From Desulfuromonas sp. KJ2020 (GTDB taxonomy: Bacteria; Desulfobacterota; Desulfuromonadia; Desulfuromonadales; SZUA-540): a stretch of DNA of 64,000 nucleotides. Shown here piece after piece: positions 38,726 through 47,885 of this stretch (position 1 is the first letter of the stretch; every line of letters begins with the position of its first letter). Location: the NCBI RefSeq assembly GCF_024197615.1, contig NZ_JAKUKE010000001.1, positions 456,463 through 520,462 on the forward strand, written 5' to 3'. The notes below the pieces were generated by a model. The model had not been told where the DNA came from. It worked only from the letters and a program-made list of their open reading frames with translations, and did no database searches. The position numbers and the translations under genes were made by a program.

Positions 38726-40681
38726 CTAGTTGACCGCAACCATCCCGACACGATAGCAGCGCAGACAGCGTTCCGCCTCGGCAACCGCCTGGCTCTCGGG
38801 CATGGCCAATTCGATTTCTTCGTAGTTTGTGGCCCGCTCCGCGCCGTTCACCTTAGGCTGATGCTCACGATGAAGGCCACCGAGAATACCCACGTTCTCC
38901 TTGTCGTTGAAGACACCGAACTGGTTGACCAGATCTTCCATGGCATCTTCATCGTCAAGATAGGCGTTTCCTTCGGTAAGATAACGATGCATGGCCCGCG
39001 CCGCTCGGCGGCCATGGCCAACCGCAACGACCACGGTCATGGCGCCGTATTCGCAGTCCCCGCCGGCAAACACCCCTTCGCAGTCGGTCATCATGGTGCC
39101 GCCTTTGGTGACAATGCTCTTCCAGCGGGTCTGCTTTATGCCGAAGTCATCTTCCCCGAGATAGTCCAGATCGGGATCCTGACCGATGGCGGGGATGACC
39201 AGTTCACAGGGGATGACATACTCGCTGCCGGGAACCGGCTGCGGACTGCGGCGGCCCGATTCGTCCGGCTCGCCCAGTTCCATCTTGATGACTTCGACCC
39301 CGACCACCCGATTGTTCTCGGTGACCAGGCGGGTCGGATTGCGCAGAAACTCGAACTTGACGTTTTCTTCCTCGGCGTCATCGACCTCATAGGGCTCGGC
39401 CGGCATTTCCTTGCGGGTACGCCGGTAAACCAGGATGGACTCTTCGGCCCCTTCGCGCAGCGCCACGCGGACACAGTCGATGGCCGTGTTGCCGCCGCCG
39501 ACAACGACAACGCGCTTGGGCGTTTCAATGGGCTGACCGAGAGCGACGGCCCGCAGATAGTGAATGCCGCCGGGAGAAAATCCATCGTAGCCTTGGTCTT
39601 CCCCTTCAACCCCCATGGGTTTTGACTTGAAAGCGCCGGTACCGAGGAAAACGGCGTCATATTGCTCTTTGAGTTCCCGCAACGACACGTCACGCCCCAG
39701 TTTGACGCCGTATTCGATCTCGACGCCCAGCGAAGCCACGATATCCGCCTCGCGCTGCAGGAGATGGCGGGGCATGCGGTAATCGGGGATGCCGACGGCT
39801 ACGGTGCCGCCCGGCTCGGACAACATGTCGATGATCTTGACCTGGTGCCCTTCCAGGGCCAGATAGTAGGCGCAGGTCAGACCGGCGGGGCCGGCACCAA
39901 CCACCATGATCTTCTTGCCTGTGGACGGCTTGGGAACCAGGGGGGGCGTATGATGATGCATCCACTCGTGATCGGAAGCCACGCGCTTGAGAACCATGAT
40001 GCTCACCGGCTCATCGACCAGCGCCCGGCGGCAGGCTTTCTCACAGGGATGGGGACAGACCCTTCCGCATACGGCCGCAATCGGCATGTTGCGCCGAATG
40101 GTGGAAAGAGCATCCGTGTAGCGCAGCTCTTTGATCTCTTCAATGTAAGCGGGAATATCGATATGGGCCGGACACTTATCCATACAGGGCGCCGTCAGCT
40201 TGTCCCGGTAGGACTTGGCCGGGCTGGGCGTCCTTTGGCCGTTGATATAGGCCAGATAATCATCCCGAAAATACTGCAGGGTATGAAAGACGGGAACGGC
40301 CGATGTCATGCACAGGGTGCATTTACACTGCTCCAGCAGCGAGGTCAGCTCCTCCATAATCTGGAGATCCTCTTCCTTGCCCTGACCGGCGACGATGCGT
40401 GCCAACGAATCCTGCAGCACCTTGGTCGCCCGCTTTCCGGGGGTACATTTGCCGCAGCAATGCTTTTCCTGGACGCGTTTCATATATTCGGCGGCCATGG
40501 CTACGACATCGGTATCCTTCTCCATGACAACAACGCCGTCCCAGCCCATGAATGCACCGACCTTACCTTCGCTCAGGTAGGTTTCGGGCAGCTTGAGCTT
40601 CAGGGAGACGCCTTCCGCAGCCTCGCCGCTGCGATTGTCTACAATTTTTCCTTCCCAGCTGGAAAATACAACCTGAGCCAA
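38726..40681 (-). CDS. sfrB: SfrB-type NADPH oxidoreductase (NuoF-cluster domain fused to GltD-like domain)
   Basis: 651 residues from a TTG at 40681, five bases after a perfect AGGAGG; no in-frame ATG or GTG is better placed, so the TTG start is well supported. N-terminal part (about 30-135) resembles the C-terminal Fe-S domain of NuoF (HCCGKCTPGKR, CKCTLCM). Then a GltD-like part: N-terminal [4Fe-4S] cysteines (CMDKCPAH, CGRVCPHPCEKAC), FAD loop VVGAGPAG, NADPH loop VVVGGGNTAIDC and a C-terminal GGDCEYG. It would oxidise or reduce NADP(H) via FAD and pass electrons to SfrA. Upstream it has a structured leader and a palindrome (see separate entry). Confidence 0.88.
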   Translation of the reverse strand: MAQVVFSSWEGKIVDNRSGEAAEGVSLKLKLPETYLSEGKVGAFMGWDGVVVMEKDTDVVAMAAEYMKRVQEKHCCGKCTPGKRATKVLQDSLARIVAGQGKEEDLQIMEELTSLLEQCKCTLCMTSAVPVFHTLQYFRDDYLAYINGQRTPSPAKSYRDKLTAPCMDKCPAHIDIPAYIEEIKELRYTDALSTIRRNMPIAAVCGRVCPHPCEKACRRALVDEPVSIMVLKRVASDHEWMHHHTPPLVPKPSTGKKIMVVGAGPAGLTCAYYLALEGHQVKIIDMLSEPGGTVAVGIPDYRMPRHLLQREADIVASLGVEIEYGVKLGRDVSLRELKEQYDAVFLGTGAFKSKPMGVEGEDQGYDGFSPGGIHYLRAVALGQPIETPKRVVVVGGGNTAIDCVRVALREGAEESILVYRRTRKEMPAEPYEVDDAEEENVKFEFLRNPTRLVTENNRVVGVEVIKMELGEPDESGRRSPQPVPGSEYVIPCELVIPAIGQDPDLDYLGEDDFGIKQTRWKSIVTKGGTMMTDCEGVFAGGDCEYGAMTVVVAVGHGRRAARAMHRYLTEGNAYLDDEDAMEDLVNQFGVFNDKENVGILGGLHREHQPKVNGAERATNYEEIELAMPESQAVAEAERCLRCYRVGMVAVN

Positions 40682-40824
40682 ATCGACCTCCTGTTAGACC
40701 CCTCTTAGCAACAGCCAAAGGGGGACGTAAAGCCCCAAACAAAAGGGGAAAACCCCTCATCCGTCGGCGCCATCCCCCTTCTATTTTGTATACAGTATGC
40801 AGGTAAATACCATAAGCGCGTCAA
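40682..40824 (-). promoter_or_regulatory. Leader and putative operator/promoter of sfrBA
   Basis: On the minus strand a TTGACG box (40824-40819) is followed by a 15-base imperfect palindrome TGCATACTGTATACA (40801-40787; 12 of 14 arm positions match), of the length and style of GntR-type operators and placed where the -10 would fall. Downstream, the roughly 100-base leader forms at least two hairpins: AGGGG-TTTT-CCCCT (40757-40744) and GGGG...CCCC (40736-40720). The regulator is not in this window. Confidence 0.45.
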
Positions 40825-40941
40825 CCAAATCAAGGGAAATTTTACCCGGAATTACCGGGGTTCGCGCAATAACAGCTTGGAATGACGATTTTTTCTGAAT
40901 GTCCGCCGATCGTGAAAATAACCTTCGCCAAAGCGTTCTAC

Positions 40942-41361
40942 TTAAGGGAAGGGAGGAAAGGGAGAATCAATGAACCAGGATTCTGCCACATTCGGCTTGA
41001 GCCCCGCATAGGCCCAGTCAAGCTTGAGCGCAAAGGTCTTGACGGACACGGACGGCAGCAGAAAATACTCCAGCGTCATGCGGGTGGTGGCCCGCTGTCC
41101 GCTTTCATCCAGATCGATCGTCTCGACCCGCACATCCGTTATCTGCAGATCCTCCATCTCAGCAAACTGATCGACAAAGGCATGTTTCTTGGCGGCTTCA
41201 TCGAAATAGCGGGCGGCCCCGTTAAAATCTTTCCAGCGAAGACGCTGGGCGAAGTCAAAAGCGGCGGGGGTCAGGTCATCGGACACTCTCGGGACAGCGG
41301 CACAGGAGGACAGCACAGCCACCAGAGAACACAGGAACACCACCTTCATCCATCCTGTCAT
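40942..41361 (-). CDS. Small hypothetical lipoprotein
   Basis: 139 residues. Signal MTGWMKVVFLCSLVAVLSSCA with lipobox LSSC (Cys20). The mature part is a short alpha/beta domain (FDFAQRLRWKDFNGAARYFDEAAKKHAFVDQFAEMEDLQITDVRVETIDL) ending in W..DSPFPPFP. The shape resembles NTF2-like or SnoaL-type lipoproteins, which I cannot confirm. A GGAAG lies eight bases before the ATG. It is divergent from the glutaredoxin gene. Confidence 0.8.
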   Translation of the reverse strand: MTGWMKVVFLCSLVAVLSSCAAVPRVSDDLTPAAFDFAQRLRWKDFNGAARYFDEAAKKHAFVDQFAEMEDLQITDVRVETIDLDESGQRATTRMTLEYFLLPSVSVKTFALKLDWAYAGLKPNVAESWFIDSPFPPFP

Positions 41362-41458
41362 CTTTGCACTTCCCTTTCCTCGACACCTTGCATCCGGACA
41401 AAGCTCGGGTAGAGTTGATCATTGAGGATTAAAAACACCATTGATCCTGGAGTACCCC

Positions 41459-41737
41459 ATGAAAAAAGTGGAAATCTACACGAAAAATTACTGCCCTTAC
41501 TGTCACCGGGCCAAAGAACTGCTGCGCATCAAAGGGATTCCCTTTATCGAATACGACGTGACCGCTGACGTGGAAAAAGAGCGCGAAATGCAGCAACGCT
41601 CCGGAGCCCGCACCGTTCCCCAGATTTTTGTTGCGGGAACCGGCCTGGGAGGGTGCAGCGAACTCTTCGAGCTGGATGAAAAGGGGGAATTGGACCAGCT
41701 CCTTGGCCTTAAACCGCCCCGGAACGGATCTTCCTGA
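41459..41737 (+). CDS. grxC: Glutaredoxin (GrxC type)
   Basis: 92 residues from the ATG at 41459 (GGAG seven bases upstream); an in-frame TTG six codons earlier lies on that site. The dithiol active site is CPYC (12-15), followed by RTVPQIFVAGTGLGGCSEL (cis-Pro and GG motif). It reduces disulfides or glutathionylated proteins. The 3' end overlaps the convergent metF/metH-like gene by 29 bases. Confidence 0.94.
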   Translation: MKKVEIYTKNYCPYCHRAKELLRIKGIPFIEYDVTADVEKEREMQQRSGARTVPQIFVAGTGLGGCSELFELDEKGELDQLLGLKPPRNGSS

Positions 41738-43562
41738 GCAGCTCCACGGCCAACTCGACCCGACCAAAGGGCGGCATGAGATAATAGCCGCCCACTTTTC
41801 CGCCACCCCAGGCGATCAGCTCCCCGGCAATTTCCATCCCCTCCTGAATACCCGCCTCTCCCGTCTTGCCCCGCATCCGCTCGCGTACGGAATCAGGCAG
41901 AACAATGCCCGGAACTTCATTGTGGAGGAACTCGGCGTTCCGCTCACTGACCAGGGGCAGAATGCCGACCAGGACCGGGATACCATAAGGAGCCGTGCGC
42001 TCGACGAGACGCGCCAGGATATCGACAGAATACACCGGCTGCGTCTGCACGAAACGGGCTCCGGCCTCGATCTTCTTTTCCAGCTTTCTCAACTGCCCAT
42101 CCAGACTGGCCGGGTTGGGATTGAAGGCGGCGCCGACCAGGAAGTCCGTGCGGCCGCCCAAATCGGCCCCCAACAGGTTCCGTCCGGCATTCAAGGCGCC
42201 GAGCAGCTGGAGAAGGCCGATGGAATTGAGATCAAAGACGCTGGTGGCGCCGGATTCGTTGCCGACGGAGACCGGATCGCCGGTCACGGCCAGGACGTTG
42301 CGGATACCGAGATGATGGGCCCCCATCAGTTCGGAATGCAGCCCGATGAGGTTACGGTCGCGCCCGGTCACGTGGACGATCGCCTCGACACCGGTCTCCT
42401 CCTGAATGAGGCGCGCGAGGGCAATATTGCTCATGCGGATGCGGGCCAGCGGGTTTTCCGCCAGACTGATGGCGTCGACGCCCGCCTGGGCCAGCACCCG
42501 GGCACCGGCGAGGATTTTGTCGGTCTGCAGGCCTTTGGGCGGGTCCAGCTCGACCGTGACGACCGGACGGTGCCCCCAGGGCGCGAGAAAGGTCGTTCGC
42601 CCCGGTGCCGACGGGGATGCTGCCGGGGGCGATGGCGCGGCCGCTTCAACGGACACCGGCTCGCGCGCCACCGGCTGAAGACCGGCCACGGCCCCGGCCA
42701 GGGCCCGGATATGATCCGGCGTGGTGCCGCAGCAGCCACCGAGCAAAGAAGCCCCCACGGACACCATGTCCCGCCCCATGGCGGCGAAATATTCGGGGGT
42801 CGCCAGATAGATATAACGGCCGTCGACATACTGGGGGAAGCCGGAATTGGCAAAGGCCGACAGGGGCAGGTTCGACACCCGGCCCATACGCTCGAGCACC
42901 CGCAGGATTTCACGGGGCCCGGAGCCGCAATTGGCCCCGATGACGTCGGCGCCGGCCGCGGTCAGGCGGCGGGCCACCTCCTCGGCAGAACCGCCTTCCC
43001 GCGTGCGCCCCTCTTCGACAAAGGCCATCTGGGCCACCACCGGCAACCCCAGGGAGCGGCCAACCCCGACCGCCAGCTCCAGATCATCGAGGGACGAAAA
43101 GGTCTCGAGCAGAAAGAGGTCGACCCCACCGTCGGCCAGGGCTTCCATCTGCTGCCGAAAAATTTCAGTCTTTTCGACCGCCCCTAATTCACTCTGTTCC
43201 CCCTTGGGGCGAATGAGCGGGCCGACGGAACCGGCCACGAAACGCGCCTCGCCGGCAGCGCTCCGCGCCAGCCGCGCGGCCGCCTCGTTGATGGCCCCTA
43301 CCTTCTTCTCCAGTCCGACCGTCCCCAGCCGTAGAGCGTTGGCGCCAAAGGTGTTGGTTTCCAGCAGCATGGCGCCGGCGGCGGCATAGTCCCGGTGGAC
43401 CTGCTCGATCAGGGCCGGACTGATCAGATTGAGGTATTCGAAATTGGCATCCAGCGGCACCCCGCGGGCGTACAGCAGGGTGCCCATGGCGCCATCACCG
43501 ACGATGATTTCGCTGGCAAGACGCTCGAGAAACAACTGGCTGCGTTGGGACAAATAACTCAT
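41709..43562 (-). CDS. Bifunctional homocysteine S-methyltransferase / methylenetetrahydrofolate reductase
   Basis: 617 residues. The N-terminal half (1-300) is a homocysteine-binding barrel with zinc ligands Cys212 (GANCGSG) and Cys277/Cys278 (GGCCGTTPDH); a Pro/Ala/Ser linker (about 300-325) leads to a MetF-like flavin domain (330-617; ...GAEFVQTQ-type KIEAGARFVQTQPVYS). It lacks the cobalamin and activation domains of MetH, so the arrangement matches YitJ of Bacillus and similar fusions. It probably supplies methyl-THF and moves methyl groups to homocysteine, perhaps with a separate cobalamin protein. ATG at 43562. Confidence 0.92.
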   Translation of the reverse strand: MSYLSQRSQLFLERLASEIIVGDGAMGTLLYARGVPLDANFEYLNLISPALIEQVHRDYAAAGAMLLETNTFGANALRLGTVGLEKKVGAINEAAARLARSAAGEARFVAGSVGPLIRPKGEQSELGAVEKTEIFRQQMEALADGGVDLFLLETFSSLDDLELAVGVGRSLGLPVVAQMAFVEEGRTREGGSAEEVARRLTAAGADVIGANCGSGPREILRVLERMGRVSNLPLSAFANSGFPQYVDGRYIYLATPEYFAAMGRDMVSVGASLLGGCCGTTPDHIRALAGAVAGLQPVAREPVSVEAAAPSPPAASPSAPGRTTFLAPWGHRPVVTVELDPPKGLQTDKILAGARVLAQAGVDAISLAENPLARIRMSNIALARLIQEETGVEAIVHVTGRDRNLIGLHSELMGAHHLGIRNVLAVTGDPVSVGNESGATSVFDLNSIGLLQLLGALNAGRNLLGADLGGRTDFLVGAAFNPNPASLDGQLRKLEKKIEAGARFVQTQPVYSVDILARLVERTAPYGIPVLVGILPLVSERNAEFLHNEVPGIVLPDSVRERMRGKTGEAGIQEGMEIAGELIAWGGGKVGGYYLMPPFGRVELAVELLRKIRSGAV

Positions 43563-43612
43563 AGACGTGCTTCCGATTAAATATCCGTCGGTTCTTTGAA
43601 TTTAGGGCGCGA

Positions 43613-44848
43613 TCAGGTTCGCTCCCTGACGATGGCCGTGTAGAACAGGTGGCCTTCCGATTCGGCGACCGAGAGGGAGACCTCCAGATAGAACAGGCCG
43701 CCGTCCCTCTTGCGACCCGGCACCTGATGCAGGCTGCGCACCAGCGCTCCTGCCTCCTCCTTGAGATAGGCGGCGATACCGACCCCTTGCAGGGACGTAC
43801 ACTCCTCGTGGATGAGCTTTTCTACGCTGACGCCGATAATCTCGCGCTTGCTGTAGCCGAACATCTTTTCCGCCCGGCGGTTGAACAGAATGATCTGGCC
43901 GTTGCTCAAAAACGAGACGATGCCGTCACGGGCAGTCTCCGTCAGTACCCTGAAGCGCTTTTCCGACTCTTCCAGGTGCTCGGTCTTCTCCCGCAGATGG
44001 TCGTTGAGCTCGTTGAAGCTGTCGACCAGCAAGCCGATCTCGTCCAGCCCTCTTCTCGATATCTTCTGGTCGAAACGTCCCGTGCGGATAATTTCCCGGA
44101 TCACCTCGCCCAGCCGTGCCAGGGGCCGTGTTACCGCAATGCGAATCAGGGCGCCGAGGAATATGAGCAGAGCCAGGAAAATGCCGCCGGAATAGAGGAC
44201 GTCGGTCCCCATATTGGCGTAAATCTGCCGATAGAGACGATCAAGGGGGATGCTGACGGAGGCGGCGCCGATCACGTCGCCCAGTTCATAGTGGTAGGCC
44301 TTGTCCGTGTCGGCAGGGAACATCTCCCGGATGAAATCGGGAGCCTGGGCAGGATCGCCGTGGCACTCCAGACAGCTGGTATCAGCCTTGAAGGAATGCA
44401 GGTAGCGAAAGACCTTTTTACCGCCCATATCGACGATATCATAATGCTCCTGCAGGTTCTGCCGCTGGCGGAAGAGTTCGAGGACCCGAACTTCGAAGTC
44501 GTCAGGGGCGTTATTGGCATTGCGATAGCGATCGGACACCTGGCGGATGGTGTAGCCGAGGTCGCGGCTCACCAGCTCCCCCACCCGGGTCGAGGCCACC
44601 ACGGGGACCAGACCATAGCGCTGCCGGGACAGCTCGACCCCACCCTCCAGCAGCTGGCTGGAGAGGTACTCGCGGGTCCGGATCGCCTCGAAAGCCACGA
44701 TCCGGGCTTTTTCCACCGCTTCGCCCATAATGAAGGCCCGCTGCTGGCGGAAGTTCAAAAAGGTGAACAGGCTGAAGAAACCAAGCAGGATCAGCAGGAT
44801 GATGATGCTGATCTTGGTGAACAGACCCAGATTTTTGAACTGAAGCAT
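43613..44848 (-). CDS. Membrane sensor with heme-c DUF3365 domain, HAMP and PAS but no output domain
   Basis: 411 residues: TM helix (about 12-32), periplasmic DUF3365/Tll0287-like domain (35-215) with one covalent heme site CLECH (159-163), TM2 (218-240), HAMP (240-290) and a PAS domain (295-411; LFNRRAEKMFGYSKREIIG). The protein stops right after the PAS core; no histidine kinase, GGDEF or MCP domain follows, and the next 50 bases hold no continuation in any frame. It likely senses redox or gas in the periplasm and must signal through a partner. rpe lies upstream on the same strand. Confidence 0.88.
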   Translation of the reverse strand: MLQFKNLGLFTKISIIILLILLGFFSLFTFLNFRQQRAFIMGEAVEKARIVAFEAIRTREYLSSQLLEGGVELSRQRYGLVPVVASTRVGELVSRDLGYTIRQVSDRYRNANNAPDDFEVRVLELFRQRQNLQEHYDIVDMGGKKVFRYLHSFKADTSCLECHGDPAQAPDFIREMFPADTDKAYHYELGDVIGAASVSIPLDRLYRQIYANMGTDVLYSGGIFLALLIFLGALIRIAVTRPLARLGEVIREIIRTGRFDQKISRRGLDEIGLLVDSFNELNDHLREKTEHLEESEKRFRVLTETARDGIVSFLSNGQIILFNRRAEKMFGYSKREIIGVSVEKLIHEECTSLQGVGIAAYLKEEAGALVRSLHQVPGRKRDGGLFYLEVSLSVAESEGHLFYTAIVRERT

Positions 44849-44923
44849 GGCGAAATCCCCCGGAATTGAATTTCATTTCATTCTAGCGGCTTGGCCAGCC
44901 CTTGCAAGGCGCCCGCTCGGAGA

Positions 44924-45589
44924 CTAGACAACCACCGACTGGGCGTTCTCCTTGAGCAGAGCGATGGTGGCACCGTAATCGGCCGTGCCGAACACGGCGC
45001 TGCCGGCCACGAAGACATCGGCGCCGGCCGCGGCGACCTGACGGATGTTGTCCGCCTTGACCCCGCCATCAACCTCCAGCTCGACGGCCAGGCCGCGTCG
45101 ATCGATGAGCTGACGCAGCGCCTCGATTTTGGTCAGGGCAGAGGGAATGAAGCTCTGGCCACCAAACCCCGGATTGACGCTCATGACCAGAATAAGATCG
45201 ACCTCTTCCAGGATCACCTCCAGGGTCGAGACGGGCGTCGCCGGATTGATGGACACTCCCGCCTTTTTCCCCAGGCTGCGAATCAGCTGCACGGTACGGT
45301 GCAGATGGGGAACCGCCTCCTGGTGCACCGTCAGGATATCGGCGCCGGCTTCGGCGAACTGGGGAATATAGCGGTCGGGGTTCTCGATCATCAGATGCAC
45401 GTCGAGGGGGAGCGCAGTGGAGCGGCGAGCCGCCTCCACCACCAGGGGGCCGATGGTGAGATTGGGAACGAAATGGCCGTCCATCACATCCACGTGCACA
45501 TAATCGGCACCGCCGTGTTCGATGGCGGCAATTTCCTCTCCCAGTCGGGAGAAATCGGCAGACAGAATCGAAGGAGCAATCTTAACCAT
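44924..45589 (-). CDS. rpe: Ribulose-phosphate 3-epimerase
   Basis: 221 residues, TIM barrel. Metal/catalytic motifs are [55 protein letters not shown] and [10 protein letters not shown]. It interconverts ribulose-5-P and xylulose-5-P in the pentose phosphate pathway. A transaldolase gene lies 7 kb away. Sits 33 bases after rsmB in the same orientation. Confidence 0.97.
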   Translation of the reverse strand: MVKIAPSILSADFSRLGEEIAAIEHGGADYVHVDVMDGHFVPNLTIGPLVVEAARRSTALPLDVHLMIENPDRYIPQFAEAGADILTVHQEAVPHLHRTVQLIRSLGKKAGVSINPATPVSTLEVILEEVDLILVMSVNPGFGGQSFIPSALTKIEALRQLIDRRGLAVELEVDGGVKADNIRQVAAAGADVFVAGSAVFGTADYGATIALLKENAQSVVV

Positions 45590-45622
45590 GGCAAATCTCC
45601 GCGTTCGGGGTACTAGAATAAA

Positions 45623-46996
45623 TCAGGGTAGCGCTTGACGTACAAATCGGGCCGCGAAAAAGGCATCCATGCCCCCGCCGCGGGCCGGGGTGGTGCGCAA
45701 GGCGCCCCGCTCGTCAAAGAGGGGCGCCCAGGCGGGCGGGGTCTCCTGGCGCAGGTCTTCAAGGACGTACTCGGGATGGTCGGCCAGAAAGCGGTCGACA
45801 ACGCCCCAGGTTTCCCGGGCCGTCAGGGTACAGAGGGAATAGAGCAGCCGACCGCCGGGGCGCACCAGCATCGCGGCATTGCTCAGAATGCTCTTTTGCA
45901 GATCCGCCAGGGCCTGGATATCCGGCGGCGTACGCCGCCAGCGGATTTCCGGGTTGCGCCGCAAAACGCCGAGACCACTGCAGGGGGCATCGACCAGCAC
46001 ACGGTCGAAACTGCCCTTCTCCAGAAAGTCCGGAAAAAGGGACATATCCCAGGCTTTTGCCTCAATGCCCTCGCACCCAAGCCTCTGCGCCCCTTCGGTG
46101 ATGAGCCGGACGCGCTGGGGGTGAAGATCCAGGGCCAGCAGGCGGACATCGTTTTTCGCCAGGGCCGCCAGGTGGGTCGTTTTGCCGCCGGGGGCGGCAC
46201 AGGTGTCAAGCAGGCGCTGACCCGGGCGGACGTCGAGCAGATGAGAGACCAGCATGCTGGCCTCGTCCTGCACCTGGAACCACCCTTCCTCCTGGCCGGC
46301 CAGGGGAGCGGAGCCGCGGCGGGTTACGACAACCCCCTCGGGGGCGTACGGACAGGGACGCACCTCATGGCCGGCGGCGCGCATCTTTTCCAGAAACGAA
46401 TCCCGGTCCACCCGCAGCGTATTGACCCGCAGCGTGAAGGGGGGCTGCTCCAGCATGCTCTCGGCCAGGACCATCGCCTCGGCGGCTCCCCAGTCTTTTA
46501 TCCACAGTTCCGCCAGCCAGCGGGGCACGGAGAGTACGTGCTCCAGGTAGGCCCTTTCCTTTTGGGTGCGGTCGGGCCATTGAATGTTCTCGCGCTGGCG
46601 CGCCAGGTTGCGCAGAATGCCGTTGATGAATCCCGTGGCTCTCTCCAGCTTTTCGCCGCGGGCCAGCTCGACGGCCTGGTTGACGGCAGCCGAGGCCGGA
46701 ATGCGGTCGAGCTCCAGAATCTGGTAGGCCCCCAGCCGCAGCAGCCAGAGCACCTTGTTTTCGATCTTCTTGAGTGGCGTTTTACAGAGTTGGGACAGGG
46801 CAAAATCGAGACGCCCGCGCTGGCGGAGGGTGCCATAGACCAGTTCGGTGGCCAGTCCCCGGTCGCGAGGATCGAGCCGGGGATTTTTCTCCAAAACGGC
46901 ATCCAGGGTCAGATCGGCATAGGCGCCGTCTTCGACGCGCAGCAGGATATCGAGCGCTATTTTGCGGGGATCGGATGAGGGCACGTATTTTTCCAA
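45623..46996 (-). CDS. rsmB: 16S rRNA (cytosine-967-C5) methyltransferase RsmB
   Basis: About 457 residues. An N-terminal NusB-like domain (1-150; DPRDRGLATELVYGTLRQRGRLDFAL) is followed by the RNA m5C methyltransferase domain with LLDTCAAPGGKTTHLA (SAM site), catalytic VDAPCSGLGVLRRNPEIRWRR (Cys) and the second Cys in LLYSLCTLTARET. The frame begins at a TTG without an obvious site; a GTG four codons later (46984) is an equally plausible start. Part of the conserved def-fmt-DUF116-rsmB-rpe cluster. Confidence 0.93.
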   Translation of the reverse strand: MEKYVPSSDPRKIALDILLRVEDGAYADLTLDAVLEKNPRLDPRDRGLATELVYGTLRQRGRLDFALSQLCKTPLKKIENKVLWLLRLGAYQILELDRIPASAAVNQAVELARGEKLERATGFINGILRNLARQRENIQWPDRTQKERAYLEHVLSVPRWLAELWIKDWGAAEAMVLAESMLEQPPFTLRVNTLRVDRDSFLEKMRAAGHEVRPCPYAPEGVVVTRRGSAPLAGQEEGWFQVQDEASMLVSHLLDVRPGQRLLDTCAAPGGKTTHLAALAKNDVRLLALDLHPQRVRLITEGAQRLGCEGIEAKAWDMSLFPDFLEKGSFDRVLVDAPCSGLGVLRRNPEIRWRRTPPDIQALADLQKSILSNAAMLVRPGGRLLYSLCTLTARETWGVVDRFLADHPEYVLEDLRQETPPAWAPLFDERGALRTTPARGGGMDAFFAARFVRQALP

Positions 46997-47095
46997 AAAC
47001 TGGTCAGAGAGCGAAACGGAGGGACGGGAGCGGCCCAGGAAGAAAGGCCGCCGAGCCTCGTTCGGGGGCCACTATAGTGAGGCGGGCCCGAAAAA

Positions 47096-47884
47096 TCAAG
47101 GCGCGCCGGCGATGACATGCTCGTCCAGTGCCTTTTCCACCTCGTCCAGCCAGATGCGCGTATTGAAACAGGGTCCCTCGGGCCGGTGGTTGAGGATGCC
47201 GATGACCGGCAGGGGGTAGGCGTCGCGGATACCGGAGGTCAGGTCCCGTTCGCAGGCGACGGCCAGGATGAAGCGGGGCCGCTTCTCGACGATGAGCTTG
47301 CGCGCCAGTGTACCGCCGGTGGCGACGGCGATGTCGATTCCCCGCTGCTGCGCCAGCGCGGCCAGCCCGCTGATGTCGCAGCGCCCGCAGCGCACGCATT
47401 TGTTGACATCCCCGGTGATCTTTATGGCACAGTCGAAGAGCTGAATGCAGTGGGGCAGCAGAATGAGCGCCTTCTCGGGGGGCACCCGCAGCTTCTTGGA
47501 ACGCACCAGCTGATTGTTGAGGGCGATAAAGGACTGTTGCAGGGAGTCGCGATCGATTCCCACCAGGCGCCCCACGGCGATGATGGCCGGGAAGAGATAT
47601 TTGATGACGATCCCCCGCAGCCGCTGGGAGAAGAAGAGATCCCGGCCGCTCAGCAGGGTGAGGACCAGCAGCAGCAGACCGCCGACGATGAGGAGGCAGA
47701 GCAGGCTCAGCACCACGCCGAGGGCGACGGGCAGCAGCGGATGGAGGGTGCGCAGACCGACGCTGGGAACCCACCACAGCAAAAAGGCAGCCACCAGAAC
47801 CAGGCCGCTGACCCCGGCCAATAGGCCGATAAAGAGGCGCTTGCCGGGGGCGAAACCTTTGCCCTGGCCACAGGCATCACGCAC
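47096..47884 (-). CDS. DUF116 family membrane protein with cysteine cluster
   Basis: 262 residues from a GTG at 47884, one base after the fmt stop and eight bases after a GGAG; the frame is open further upstream only because it overlaps fmt. Two membrane helices (about 12-34 and 45-75) precede a soluble DUF116 domain with LPHCIQLFDC and CVRCGRCDISGLAAL, four to six cysteines that could bind a metal or Fe-S cluster, and ATGGTLARKLI. Function unknown. The link with fmt and def is conserved in this group. Confidence 0.88.
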   Translation of the reverse strand: MRDACGQGKGFAPGKRLFIGLLAGVSGLVLVAAFLLWWVPSVGLRTLHPLLPVALGVVLSLLCLLIVGGLLLLVLTLLSGRDLFFSQRLRGIVIKYLFPAIIAVGRLVGIDRDSLQQSFIALNNQLVRSKKLRVPPEKALILLPHCIQLFDCAIKITGDVNKCVRCGRCDISGLAALAQQRGIDIAVATGGTLARKLIVEKRPRFILAVACERDLTSGIRDAYPLPVIGILNHRPEGPCFNTRIWLDEVEKALDEHVIAGAP

Positions 47885-47885
47885 G

